From Doris montereyensis (lineage: Eukaryota; Mollusca; Gastropoda; Nudibranchia; Dorididae): 64,000 bases of DNA. A program made the position numbers and the translations under genes. Position 1 is the first letter of the stretch, and each line of letters opens with the position of its first letter. The stretch covers positions 304,242 through 368,241 of the forward strand of contig JAXRKP010000135.1 of assembly GCA_037039925.1 (NCBI GenBank). The letters run 5' to 3'. Shown here one piece after another: positions 46,391 through 59,174 of the stretch. The notes beneath the pieces are model-generated. The model was not told the origin of the DNA. It worked only from the letters and a program-made list of their open reading frames with translations, and searched no databases.

Positions 46391-47907
46391 GCCGCTGGAA
46401 GCCCCTTCCTGACCTGTGAACTCTAACCCTAATGGCGTGTTTATGTTCAAAGGATCTGGAATTTACCTAGGTCTCCCTGCAGACTTGTCTTAATGGGAAG
46501 CTTACGTGAAAGGAATGTTTAGAAAATCCCTTTTGGATAGAAGGAAGAAAGGGTTTATGAATCAAAAAAAGAAAAAGTGTGTAATGATTAGATAAAGAAG
46601 ATATCTGAAGTCATTGAGGAAAGGTGAAAATCAATGCCATGTTTTTATTGCATCTTGCCTTTTCCTGTGAGAGTAATTCTTTTTCCTGTATTTTTCACGT
46701 TGAAGTAAAAAAAAAAAATGACCTGCACCACAATGGGATTTTTTTTTTCATGTGTGAGACCAAGTGGCCCATGCTTACAAAAAATGTATAAAATGCAGAG
46801 GAAGGAAGAAAAGATGTTTGGGAACAAAATGTTAGATTTGCCGTCTTGTCTCCAGATTAGATTTACGGTCTCGTCTCTCATTTACGCGTTGGAGATGAAA
46901 TGTCCTGTGCCAGAAATCATCTCTTGAATGGTTTCTTGCAACTTATTTTTATATCTTTACATTTTCTTCATGAGCTCATTTTTGTGTGTGTGCAGATTGT
47001 TTCATCTCTTTACACCTGTGTTTAGTGCTATTAATATAAGTGATCTGAAGTGTGATGAGAAAAACTCTTCTTTTTAAAAAAAAATTTGGAACATTTTTGG
47101 TTTATAATTATTGAAGAGGTCATTTCAATGGTGTGCCTAAGTCACAATTACGTCATTTAGAGAAGGGTGTTATTTAGTCACAGATGGCTTTGGGAATTCT
47201 AAGTTTCAAACGGCTAAAATGTGATGTGCTTTCATCATATCACTTTTCTGGAAACAGGATTTTCTGTTATTCCCTAGGATTATCTCTCTATCTCGTTATC
47301 TCGTTTTTCATGAAAGTGGACATAGGCACATTATTGAATTGACCCCTTCAATACATTTTGTACCCCTCATGTGGGGAGTGAGGAGCTTTGAGTATTTGGT
47401 GAGCACGAGGGGCTGATTAATTTAGGCATCGACTTTTTGTTTGTTTTGTTTGAGAGACAGATGTGATTCTATTTTTAAGCAAACAATCCAACAGTATTAT
47501 TTCCTTGATGATTTTTGTTGTTATTACCATTCCATTTGTACTTAAAATGTTTTACAGCTTCATTCATATGATTTGCTCTTGAGCATGTGTGGCCGTTTTG
47601 TGTTGGAGTAATTGGTGTTAAGATTTAAGCTCGAGAAAAAAAGCGACTTTTTACACTTTTATTACTTTTTATTTGTTTGGAGTGTTTTTGACAATAACCT
47701 CATTTCAATTTATTAATCCATTAAGATTTGATAAATGTTTCATTGTTTTATCTCAGTTTATTTTTTTTCCATAGTCAGGCCAAAGTGTTTAACCTTTCTT
47801 TATTTCAAGGAAAACTTTGTATTCTTGACTGTCTATTTGTATATATATGGTTTTAAATTATGTAATAATATAATATGCTGCTGTGATATCTTCTGGAGAT
47901 AATTAAA
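46391..47907 (+). other. ARMC2: Probable ARMC2 3' UTR
   Basis: AT-rich sequence after the stop with no coding exon that I can see. A candidate polyadenylation signal ATTAAA lies at 47902-47907; no cleavage site can be proven from sequence alone. Confidence 0.35.
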
Positions 47908-48469
47908 TGTGATAAGACTGTGTTGGAACATAATTGATGAAGGCAATTGATTCGCTGTTTATTTTTAATCTTTGGGGTGGTGCTCTTTTAATTCTGAAAA
48001 GTTTGAAAGTTTTATTAGGAATGTGTCTGGAGGGTGAGGAGAAAGTTTGACTGTGGTAAGTCATACAGCTATTTATGGAGTGTGTAAAGTTGTTATTTGA
48101 CAACGCTACTTACTTTGGTATCATATTGTGTCTACAGAGATTTTGTGGAATATTCTTGACGAGAAAGTCGTCCAATTTCATCTCTGAACTTGCAGCTTTT
48201 TTTAGGTTTACAAATCCCTATCGTTTTCGTGCTCTGCAATGTATTATTGACGCATATGAACAGTTCAGACTTTTTTGTGCCTGAAGTTCCGTGCTGTTAG
48301 TCTTCATATTTGTAGTCATCGAACCGTCCATGCAGTGATATATTTAAATTTAAATGACCAGGAATGTCAGCGTTCACCTGATTATATGGTCATGTCTGAT
48401 TAGTCATCTTTCGTTGCACCTGATAGACAGGTTCTGCAACCCTTATTTACTTCGGATTTGACTTTTTTT

Positions 48470-48690
48470 AACTTATCCCAGTTTCTGTAATGCGAAACAG
48501 AACAGTCTATCACAGATTTTACTCCCCAACTGACGCTGGTACCCACATTTACATATATTGAGTTAAGAAATGTGTTTCCTCTTTCCCAAGGAACACTACC
48601 TTAAACCTAGCATTGCCAGGATGCAAACCTAGGACACAGCGTCAAACTCAAAACCCGACCTCTTAGTTGTAGTCAGGTGCAGGTATAAAT
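48470..48690 (-). mobile_element. SINE family A copy
   Basis: It contains TTATCCCAGTTTCTGTAATG, CTGACGCTGGTACCCACATT, CTTTCCCAAGGAACACTACC and CATTGCCAGGATGCAAACC in reverse family A order. Confidence 0.72.
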
Positions 48691-49388
48691 TACCGTCGCA
48701 TGGCCGTCTGACAAGGGTCTGCTAGCGCCAATGGGTCCCTTGGGTAATGATCGGCACCGCTACCGAAATGCGTAAAAAAATTGCATGACTTCTACCCTTT
48801 CTTATTAAGACATACAACCCCTTTTCGGCTTAGTTTTTCCCCACACAAATGCTTAACATCTTCTCTTGTGGGTATATTTTAAAAACTGAGTAGGCTTTAT
48901 CAGCAATTAGGGTCTTATTATAAAAAAACGGAACTTTATATAGCTATCAAACAAAGTTTAATTGCAAGAGCAAAGATTCCTCTATCAGCTTGTGTTAAAT
49001 TCATTTAGACACATATCGAGTTTCATCGTCAATTCTGGAGTTATAAATTGTTTCGAACTCCCATTTTCTGACATGACATGCATATTCGAGTCAACCATTT
49101 TCGACAATTGTATCACCAGTTTACCTTCTTTCTGTTGAATGCATGAAGTCAATTACAATTATTTGCATGTTTAAAAACGTCTAGAGTACAAATTGTATTG
49201 GGCAAATCCTATTCTATAATATCGATCGATAGCTAGCTTGTCTCTCTCACACACACACATTACACACGCATACATACACAATATTGCGAATGGATACTCA
49301 GTGGGAAAATAATATTAAGCATTTGAGGCAACTTTTATAATACTATTATTATCGATCTAAAACAATGCATATCGCAAGTACTATCGTT

Positions 49389-49738
<350 letters not shown>

Positions 49739-50099
49739 CAAGGGGGTTTATATCGCAGTGCTTGTTAGTTAAAAATAGCTAGCTTCGTCATTTCAAATGA
49801 AACATCCAATGTGTTTTCGTCATCAGGTTTACAAATGTAGTGAGATGAGTTTCTGCCAGTTTGGTAAATATTGTAAGTTCGGTTTCAAGATTTTGAAGTT
49901 TAAATTCATATAGTCCGCAATTAATTTAAGTTTTCTTAGACCAACTTTGAACTCTTCTTGCGTAATAATGAACGATGTCTTGGGTATGATTTTTGCGCAC
50001 AATGGAAAAGTAGTCAGTTCACACTTAGTGACAACACGCTTATGAAATTCAGACTAATAAATATGGTGAAAAAAGAACAATATAATATGATCATTTAAT

Positions 50100-50275
50100 T
50101 GGTATTTTCGCAACTGTCGATAGGCAAGGCTTGCATTGCCTTCTGACCTGGTAGCTGACCTCGGTCAACGTGACCTCTAACTGGCGGGCAGAAGAAACTA
50201 AGAGGTATGGGTTTTTGACGCCGTGAGGACCTCACAGTCTTGAGTCTGGTAGCCTGAACATAAGGCTTCTTCGTT
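50100..50275 (-). CDS. Possible terminal exon of an unknown minus-strand gene
   Basis: After a possible acceptor (TTATGTTCAG) the minus strand reads ATRLKTVRSSRRQKPIPLSF, then FCPPVRGHVDRGQLPGQKAM and ends CENTN-stop. It is more GC-rich than its flanks. I do not recognise it, and no partner exon was found upstream, so it may be chance. Confidence 0.2.
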
Positions 50276-50474
50276 ACTCTATTACACATTGAGAGGGTAG
50301 AGAAGGAGAATTTAAAGGGGTATGTGTTTTTTTTTTTGTTATCTTTTTAAAAAAAAAAACTTTTATACTTGTATATAATATGATGCTTTAAAGGCCATTT
50401 GTTCTTTGTATTAAACTGTTTACTGTTAACTATTCCATGTTTAACATTCCATCCAGTATGCTCAAGTTAGTAGG

Positions 50475-50645
50475 ATGTTTTTTGTTATGTCTTGGTTTTG
50501 TTATGTCTTGGTTTTCGTTTTTTGTTTGTTATGTCTTGGTTTGTTTGTTTTTGTTATATCTTAGTTTGTTTTTTTTTGTTATGTCTTAGTTTGGGTTTTT
50601 TTGTTATGTCTTGGTTTTGGGTTTTTTTTTGTTTGGGGTTTTTGG
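50475..50645 (+). repeat. Short-unit T/G-rich minisatellite
   Basis: The word TTGTTATGTCTTGGTTTT or close variants recurs about seven times with spacing of roughly 18-30 bp. Confidence 0.75.
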
Positions 50646-51207
50646 GGGATTTTTTTCTCTCTATATCTACTTGAAGTAATGTTTTTCAAGAATTAAATTT
50701 TTTTTTTTACTTTCTATTACAATTTGTTAACACATTTGTGTACACAAGTTACATCCCAACCGTAGCAATATCAATCACAAAAGATGCAACCCATCTTCGT
50801 ATTTGTAATTTTTCTTTCACGCGATAGGAAACAAATGATAAGGTGTCAAAGTGTCATAGTTTCTTTCTTCTTTTTTTTTCCTTTCTATCTCAGCTGTATA
50901 TTGATCGTTTTGAGAATTCTTTTTGCTGCAAACGATGCAGAAGTTGAGGTTTTTACAACTGAACACAAGGAGGGATATGTGAATTGCTCCGATGTGATTA
51001 TGGTGAATTTTGTTTACTTTGGCAGTCTTTTTTTGTGTTGTCAATAATGGAGATTGCAAGGAAGAAAACGAAAGATTTTTTCGTGTGATTTGAGTGTTTG
51101 AACTTCAGCCATTACACAACCTGTGCATCTTCCAACGTGGCGAGATTTTCCATCTTCCTATGAAACTGTCAGCCTCTTTTCCTGAACTTTCAGAACTTAA
51201 AGAAATA

Positions 51208-51810
51208 AGGGTGAGGACACAGAAAACGCTGGTTGCCAGTCAGCACTAGCACTGTCAGCTTAAGGAATTGCCCCATTACAACACTGCCAGCACACAAAGT
51301 GAATGGTTGTTAGCGATGGTAACCAGCGGCAACCAGTGCTGACATGTTTACCAGAATATTTTTTTTTAATGTCAGCGAGCCGGTTACTGGATTTGGGGAG
51401 AAATAGTATGTAGTGTGTCGTTCCACTTCAATTTTGAATTAGATGTAGCATCTAGATGTATACAATATGGATGTGGAGTAATTGATCTTGTCAGTTTCTG
51501 ATCGTCCTACAATCTGGGACAAGTGGCCAAAGCTTCATGTCAACGGGAATGTGATGGAGAAATACTGGTCGAAAATCAGCCGTGAAATGAATACTGATGG
51601 TAAACGGAAATTTTTGAATAGTTATAAATGTAAATAAAATTTGAAAAGTCAAGGCGAATCACATAAGATGTAAAAAACCAAAGCCAATTTGGATCCTATC
51701 AACTCTGATTTACCAGTTTCCTTTTCGTTCACCAACTGCTTTCCCAGCGCTTGCTCTTCAGCGCTCTTTATCCCGGCACAAGTAGTCAATGTTCTCTGTG
51801 TCCTCACCCT
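51208..51810. mobile_element. Candidate MITE (603 bp)
   Basis: The left end AGGGTGAGGACACAGAAAAC (51208-51227) is matched in reverse complement by 51791-51810 with one difference. A second imperfect inverted pair, around GGTTGCCAGTCAGCAC and CAACCAGTGCTGAC, lies inside at 51230-51345. No transposase and no convincing target duplication. Confidence 0.5.
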
Positions 51811-52369
51811 AAGGTTGCCCCTCTTCCCTGCCAATCACTCCATGGAAAACACCCTTATAGGAAAGTAGTTCAGCTGGATTGGACTTGTAATTTCTTGTTC
51901 TTTACATGCTCCTGGGCCGAAGGGTCATTGCTAAAATGATGATAATGTCAATGTCAACAGTTGTTTTGTACTGCTAGACTAGAAGTTATCAGTTTGCATG
52001 ATTTCAACAGTGCTGTTGATTTGGATTATTTTCTTTATATCAATACCTGAGTGTTTTGTTTACTCTGTGTAGATTTATTTGATTTTGCCCAGCATTGAAA
52101 ATTCTGACTTCCTTATAAAACTGCTGCGTTTGTAAATCTAGAAATTAAGTGACTTATTATGGGATGTTTTGTTGTTGCATCATGCCTAGTCTATGGGGGT
52201 GGTGACATAAAGATCTAAACTTTCTGATCTCCTTTTACTTTTACCTTCTGTCTTCTATAGTGGAAAGATGGCGTATCATGTTTGCGACACCATGTGCCAA
52301 ATTTCCCTTTCTTAAAACTTTTGTCTGGCTTATTTTACTTAAAAGAAAAAGAAGAACAAAATTCATGGA

Positions 52370-52570
52370 GGTAAATGTGTAATATTTATTGATGGCCACA
52401 TCATGTCGGTGAAAGTGTTTAAACCCGCAAGTCGACGACATATGGGATTTGATATTTGCTCTTAAAATGATCAAATGCATACTTTTTTCATGTCCTTATA
52501 AATAGTGCAGACCTTGAACCAATAGAAAAGCTCATTTTACGCACATGATCTAAACAAAGATTTCCATATT
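52370..52570 (+). repeat. Interspersed repeat family E, copy 2
   Basis: Counterpart of 12540-12780 in the same orientation, diverged but colinear. No coding capacity. Confidence 0.5.
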
Positions 52571-53079
52571 TCTTCCAAAAGTTTCAAATATATATGACAA
52601 TTTTTTGTTTCTCCTGAAAAATTACATCAGAATGACCTACGCGTTTAGACAGTTTCAATTATATATATCAGTATTACCTGGAATCCTGGATGTTCTCTGA
52701 AGGCTAGCCGTTGACAAATGCTATCATTAGCACAACCGCTTCGTGGCTAAAGTTGAGCTATTTCGCTCTTGTTCTGTGACATCTAGGCAGCGTTGTATCC
52801 TTCCTCTTAATTTTGTGACCTCACAATTTCCAGACACGAGAAAGTGTTTACAGGGTCACAGTGCCATCTAGTAAGCTCAAAACTCAGACGACCTCTGTGT
52901 CTGAAAACAACTTACTACCATGCTCAATCCTTTATCGTATCTTTCAGGATGATTTTGTTTTTTTAAAGATTTTGGCTCTAAATCTAGTTTGAAGTATGAG
53001 CATCATAATTATTGTTTAATTTTTATTGTTATTATCATGATTTTTATTGTTGTTACTACTGTTTATAGTATTATTATCT

Positions 53080-53125
<46 letters not shown>

Positions 53126-53225
53126 TAGTGTCATGATTATTGTTTTTATTACTAGTGTTATTATTAGTGTATTATTTATTACTTGTGTTATTATTATTTT
53201 ATTATTATTATTATTTTATAGAACT
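53080..53225 (+). repeat. ATT microsatellite
   Basis: ATT/TTA run at 53083-53125, then degenerate ATT-rich sequence. Open frames of Ile are artefacts of it. Confidence 0.88.
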
Positions 53226-55021
53226 GCCACACTCACAATAAATTTTAATTCTTAATTTACTGCAGACATTTTTCAGATCCGTCCCAAGATTTTAATTTTG
53301 TATTATTTTACATTTTTAAAAATTATTACTTGTGAAATGCAGGTTCCTTGAATTTTTTGATAATTAGGGTTTTCCACTATATATTTTTTAATCTATGAGT
53401 ATTAACTTACACTATCAGTATAAAATCATTCTCTATCTATGTTATCTATCAGCGTGCTACTCGCTTATTTATCAAAGCAATCTACATCCACATGTCAGCT
53501 GTTTATGTCTGTCTGTGAGTGAGATAGATGATGAGCTAAGTGTGGTGCGTGTAAGTGAGAAAAAAAAACATACATGTTTCTTCATAATTGCTACATTTCC
53601 AATAATTTGTGATTCTTTCATTTTAGATTTTAACTTTTGATTTCATTCTATAAAATTGTCTGCTTTTGGTATTATCAGAAAGTTTGTTTATTGCTTCCAT
53701 CTGGGTTTTTAAAAATATTTTTACATCTCCAAAACAGTATTGCAGTGTAAGGAGCAAAATGTCCAGTTTGGCAGGAAACCGTAACATAGATATTTCAGGC
53801 ATTTACTTTTCATTTTTAATTGAGGTACAGGGGAAGACCTCTTTGGATATATTTGGTTGAAAGCTATTGAATTACAGATAAAAAATTTTATATATGAACA
53901 GTGCAAGTCGCAAACCGTGTAAGTCTGAAATTAGCAACACCTTTTTTCTCTCGCTCTTTTAACATTAGGAAGTCCCTATGCCGTTTAGTTAGGATTTCGG
54001 GGCACGAGAACCAATAGAAAAAAACCTGTATAATAACCATAAGAGGCAATCCATGTATCCCTATCGGGTCTAGTTTTTGACATCTTCACACCGTGTATGA
54101 TGCCTGAAAATAGATTAAAATCGCCTCGCATGTTTTGCTCTGATTTTCTGAATACACCTAAAATTGGACTAACACAGTTTGCAACTTTCAATGTCGATAT
54201 GTAACTGCTTCTTTTTATCTTTTGTCCTCTTTTCTTTTTGTTCATCTTGTTGTCCATCTTCTTTTTCTTCTTCTTCTCTTTCTTCTTCTCTCCTTCGTCA
54301 TAACAGTAATAACAAAATTAGTAGTAAAAACTGAATAATTCACTTACTGAGTATTGCTGTCAGCACCCATGGCTTTAAATTTAACTAGGGTTAATCAATT
54401 TTTAGTTTCTGAAGTGATGAAGCTTATTCTTCAGTGCTACTGCTTTGTCGAATATTTGTTGGTAAGGACAGTTTATTCAACAGTCTTCCTGTATCAGGGT
54501 GGAATCTTTTGATAGGACATTTTCATGAGAGAATTAATAACTTTACTTAAATAATATTTGGCAACCAACTACTTATTGACACGAATAAGAGAAATTTCTT
54601 AACTGGCCATATATTTTTGCTTGACCATTAACTTTCTCTTTCTTGTTCTCTTGTTTTGTTTAATATTTTATTTACAAATGTTCGCCCAAAACTCTTTGAA
54701 CTAAATTTTCAATTTCCATTTTTATGCGTGATTTTTGTCATCATCTTCATCTGATACGCACACATCATTGTATCAGTCAAGGTCTTTTCTCTTGCATTGC
54801 TTTGCAAGCAACGTGTTTGGTTTCAATCTATGAGATATCCGTCCATCGTGTTTGCAATATCATCCAGGAACTATTGGGCTTTGACAACACGAAAATGTCT
54901 GCTTACTTATAATACAAGAGATTTTAAGTGCACAGATGTCAGTTGTATAACATGTTCAAATGTCATGTTTGTTCGGAAAGAGTGATGAAATTTTATGAAG
55001 TATATGAAGAAAGAGCGAAAG

Positions 55022-55310
55022 AAATATTCTTTCTTTCTTTCTTTATCAGTTCCCATTCTACCTTTCCGTGTATGGGTTCAGATGCCTGAGACAATCTTTC
55101 TCCAGGATGCCCTGTCCTGACATTTTCTGTTTCCTTCCAAAAAAGTTAAATTTCTTTGCTTTAATAAAAAAAACAACATTAATGCCTCTTATATCTTCTT
55201 CCCACTTTCTCCGTGGTCTGTCTTTTGATCTTTCACTTTGCGCTTTAGCACTGTATACAGATTTAGCTATTCTATTGTCATTCTTATGAAGTATTGCGAT
55301 GACCAATTTG
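55022..55310 (-). mobile_element. 3' fragment of the same RTE-like LINE
   Basis: The minus strand reads NDNRIAKSVYSAKAQSER, RRKWEEDIRG and QKMSGQGILEKDCLRHLNPY, near-identical to 30766-30980. It ends in a (GAAA)n tail at 55022-55045, typical of 5'-truncated LINE insertions. Confidence 0.88.
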
Positions 55311-55974
55311 AATTTTTAAATTGTCATCTTGCTTAGGGTTTTGTTTTCTTCTTGTCCCCATCGTTTTTATTCTTTTGGTTTGCTTTTGGATTTTTTGTTT
55401 TCTCTTTGTGGACAGGAGTTTTTTCAGGGGTTTGTTATTGTTTTTTTTATAGCATACTGACCATGTATTTGTGTAGTATAAAGCTAATTATTATATATGG
55501 ATTTATGCCCAAAAGGAGAATAAAAAAAATTAGCAAAGAAGAGGCCCTCCATGTTTTCCGTAGAAAAGTGATGATTCACTTTGGTTTGTTTTAATTTATT
55601 TGAATTAATCAAACTTTTGTTACATTTTGAAATTATGGGGGAAGTGCTACCACACGATGCTGGTAGAGGCTGTTGTTGACTCGGAAAGTGCATGGATGGT
55701 AGACATGTTGTGTTTCCTTTACCACCAATGTTTTTGATTGGGATTGAATGGGTTTTTTTTCCTTTTGTGTTTTTTCTTTTCTTTTGTTTTGGTTTGGGAT
55801 TTTCTAGGGGGAAAGGTGTTTTAAATCCTTTTGTACCCTCCATAGTAATTCTGTTCACATCTTTGTTTTTGTATTACTTTTTTTTAAAAATTCAATTTTT
55901 TCAAATCACAGCAAAAACAATCTGAGATAAAAATTATGCTAGTGATTTCTATGATTACTGATTGCCTGCCTTTG

Positions 55975-56125
55975 TGTTTGGGTGGTTTGTGGGTACTACT
56001 GGTAGGTCCCACTTCTTTCCTGTCACTATTTCACACCTTTCTTTTATTTTGCTGTTTTCTTTTTGATTAACCCTGTGATCACTGTATGTGGTGGACAGGA
56101 TAAATTCCAATGAAATGAAAAGAAA
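55975..56125 (+). repeat. Family C copy 6
   Basis: GGGTACTACTGGTAGGTCCC, TTCCTGTCACTATTTCACAC, GATTAACCCTGTGATCACTG and GGACAGGATAAATTCCAATG give a complete copy. Confidence 0.65.
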
Positions 56126-57115
56126 AAAAAATTATGTCTTTAATTTTGATATTTGATTTTCAAAAAATAATTTTGGTTGATTAATGAGCATTTTGTTTGC
56201 ACAGCTCCATACAATATGTGCTTGTATAATGTGTATAGATGTATATTTATTAATGTGTGTGTGTGTGTTTAATTGCCCTTGATTGTGATGTGTGTATTTG
56301 AGAGTTTGGCCATCAATAGATCATGTACTTAAAATGAGGTCAGGTGACTTGAAAATGGAACTCATTACCATATTGTTGTATGATCCATTGACCGCTTTTA
56401 GTAAGGTCTTAGAGTCACATGATGTTGTCTTGGAAGCAAATTAATGTTCATACCTGCATTTGATGGTAGAGGATTCTACCGTACTGCAAATTGTGTAAAA
56501 TATTGTGATTTCTTTCTAACTTAATTAAATATTTATCAGAGTTTTTAGAGAAAGAGTGTTCTTGACTGTATCAAATATCAAATTATCATTCGATGAATTC
56601 CATCTGCTTGTGATTTGTACTTTCCATGGGTAATGAATAAAATCACTTGGCTGAACCATCATCCCACCCTTGGTGTCTCATCATAAAGATATTTATCATT
56701 TTGATTTTCATTATTGCTGTTATTACATTCAGCAGCTTAATCAAAATTTATCGGACTAGAGCTTTCTTGGGATTAAGCGATTTCGAACTATTAAAAGGCA
56801 ATGCCACTAATAGTGTGATAGTGCCAATAAATAATATGTGTAGGTGTAGTGTCTAGGCCAACACAGCACACAGGGAAACAACGTATGTGCTATGGGTTTG
56901 TGCACTAGCCTTAATTGTCCGCACATGGCTTTTTCTCAGGCAGGTAAGAAGAGGGAAGTGACACAGTGACAAGGAAGCAGTAGGATTGTGGGGGGGTGGA
57001 GGGGGGCATCATGAAAATACATTCCGATTGACTGGGTCCAAAGAAAAGAAGGGGGGAGGGAGAGAAAAAACAAATTGTGGTGGTGGTAGGGGTTGATGTA
57101 AGCGAAGACACTTGT
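56126..57115. other. No gene seen
   Basis: AT-rich, then a G-rich patch at 56990-57060 (runs of six to seven G). No recognised repeat or exon. Confidence 0.45.
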
Positions 57116-57119
57116 TAAT

Positions 57120-57415
57120 GGCGTGATCCAACATCAACATTACAGCGTCGTAGGCTGCCGGACGGGATCATAAGGTCTCGGGTTGAATCTAGCAAAATTG
57201 GGTCCGCCGTCGTGTTTCTTAGGAAAGACGCTTCGCACACATCCCCACTCTACCTAAGTGTAAATGGGTACACACACTAGCTTGGGTTTAAAAACATGCC
57301 TTAGATTAGCGTTCTGGCCAGGAAGTTATAATTATCATCTGTTCCATTTCACGCTATTGAAAACGGGATAAGCTCCGGCTCTATAGGCCATAACGGCCTT
57401 GATGGAACTTTACTT
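57120..57415 (+). mobile_element. SINE family A copy, near full length
   Basis: GGGATCATAAGGTCTCGGGT, TCTTAGGAAAGACGCTTCGC, AAATGGGTACACACACTAGC, CACGCTATTGAAAACGGGAT and a 3' GGCCTTGATGGAACTTTACT are all present. Confidence 0.8.
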
Positions 57416-57618
57416 ACGCATACCCTCACACACGCATACACTTCAATTCCAATGCAAGAAGTGGAAGTGTAACCCTTTTTTCATTTTGTCAGAACATTTG
57501 AAAGCAACACAAAACCATTCGGTGCTAAATTTAGATCTGTATCATTCTGTACCTTTGTGTAACATAGGTCTACAGTCTGGGTCATACCAAAAGTACTACT
57601 ATCGAAATTAACAAAACA

Positions 57619-57979
57619 TTCTTCTTCTTCTTCTTCTTCTTCTTCTTCTTCTTCTTCTTCTTCTTCTTCTTCTTCTTCTTCTTCTTCTTCTTCTTCTTCT
57701 TCTTTTTCTTCTTCTTCTTCTTCTTCTTCTTCTTCTTCTTCTTCTTCTTCTTCTTCTTCTTCTTCTTCTTCTTCTTCTTCTTCTTCTTCTTCTTCTTCTT
57801 CTTCTTCTTCTTCTTCTTCTTCTTCTTCTTCTTCTTCTTCTTCTTCTTCTTCTTCTTCTTCTTGTTTTCTTCTTCTTCTTTTTCTTCTTCTTCTTCTTCT
57901 TCTTCTTCTTCTTCTTCTTCTTCTTCTTCTTTCTTCTTCTTCTTCTTCTTCTTCTTCTTCTTCTTCTTCTTCTTCTTCT

Positions 57980-58026
<47 letters not shown>

Positions 58027-58120
58027 TTCTTCTTCTTCTTCTTCTTCTTCTTCTTCTTCTTCTTCTTCTTCTTCTTCTTCTTCTTCTTCTTCTTCTTCTT
58101 CTTCTTCTTCTTCTTCTTCT
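57619..58120 (+). repeat. Long TTC microsatellite
   Basis: Five hundred bases of nearly pure CTT/TTC with a few one-base changes near 57704, 57864, 57932 and 58003. The minus-strand poly-Arg and plus-strand poly-Phe frames are artefacts. Confidence 0.97.
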
Positions 58121-58179
58121 GATTATTATTATTATTATAAACGGGATAGCCACAGATCAGTCACGTGGTTCTTAACCTT

Positions 58180-58640
58180 GTTGGTGGACTGAACCCCGCA
58201 AAGTTTTTGAACCGTTGACGTGGCTCAAACCCACTAACTTTTTTATTGGGTCAGAGGCAAGGCGTCGGCCTCTCAATAAAAAAAAAGTTAATGGGTTTGA
58301 GCCACGTCAACGGTTCAAAAACGTTGCTCAATGTGAATATCACAACACTGTGCACGTTAAAGTTAAAAGACCCCGAGATCACCTTAATTAGGGTCTCTCA
58401 ACCAAAAGGTAGTGGGTTCGAGTCCCTCCAACGGTTGAAAAATGTTCTCGTTTTTTCGAGCAAATCTACCCCCTGGTATCAGGTAGGTGGATCGACACCT
58501 AGTCCCATCGGAGACGGACGATAAAAAGGAGGTCTCGTATGCAGATCACAACACTCTGTGCACGTTAAAGATACCTTGGCTGTTTACAGGGCGGTCCGGG
58601 CAAAATTAAAAATCCTACTAAAAATCTCCGATATCATTTT
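58180..58640 (+). mobile_element. SINE family B copy with fold-back head
   Basis: The body has CAGGTAGGTGGATCGACACC, CATCGGAGACGGACGATAAA, AGATCACAACACTCTGTGCA and CGTTAAAGATACCTTGGCTG. The region starts with a 120-nt inverted repeat (58203-58322) and contains two head-like blocks (58250-58330 and 58400-58440). The tail continues into a tandem array. Confidence 0.78.
58203..58322. repeat. Near-perfect fold-back hairpin in a SINE head
   Basis: Arms of about 43 nt (58203-58245 and 58280-58322, one clear mismatch) continue inward through TTATTG/CAATAA and AGAGGC/GCCTCT to a loop of about 9 nt. Confidence 0.85.
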
Positions 58641-58990
58641 AGTTATGGATGTGGGTAAAAAAAATCAAATCAAAATCAAACAAAAAATCACCTTAATGGA
58701 TGTGGGTAAATCAAACCAATCAAATCAAACAAAAAATCACCTTAATGGATGTGGGTAAAATCAAATCAATCAAATCAAACAAAAAATTACCTTAATGGAT
58801 GTTGGTAAAATCAAATCAATCAAATCAAACAAAAAATCACCTTAATGGATGTGGGTAAAATCAAATCAATCAAATCAAACAAAAAATCACCTTAATGGAT
58901 GTTGGTAAAATCAAATCAATCAAATCAAACAAAAAATCACCTTAATTGTGGATGAGGGTAAAAAAATCAAACCAAATCAAATCAAAAATC
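58625..58990 (+). repeat. 50-bp minisatellite made from the SINE tail
   Basis: Six to seven units built as AAAAAATCACCTTAATGGAT, GTGGGTAAAATCAAATCAAT, CAAATCAAAC repeat head to tail. The unit is the family B 3' tail (GATGTGGGTAAATCAAATC). Confidence 0.85.
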
Positions 58991-59104
58991 ACACACAGAC
59001 AGACTCTAATCCAGGAGACCTCCGCATCGATGTCCATCATCTCGCTATGAATGAAGGAAACCAACCACCCACTCCCTGACTACGCTCCTATAAAGATGAA
59101 GAGA

Positions 59105-59170
59105 CTCGATGGCCCAGAGCTAAGGTGTCGGCCTCTCAATCAAGAGGTTGAACATTTTTATCGTTTTTCC
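59105..59170 (+). mobile_element. SINE family B head fragment
   Basis: GATGGCCCAGAGCTAAGGTG then TCGGCCTCTCAATCAAGAGG matches the tRNA-like 5' head of family B; the rest is absent. Confidence 0.6.
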
Positions 59171-59174
59171 TAGT

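Larger units (their letters stand above)
51815..55020. other. Gene-poor AT-rich stretch
   Basis: Holds family E copy 2 and an ATT microsatellite, both listed separately. The remaining open frames are short, lack splice-site support and have no recognised similarity. Confidence 0.45.

Noticed and set aside
50492..50674. Hydrophobic 60-residue frame
   Set aside because: Translation of the T/G-rich minisatellite at 50475-50645.
57608..58153. 181-residue poly-Arg frame and the complementary poly-Phe frame
   Set aside because: Pure translation of the TTC microsatellite.
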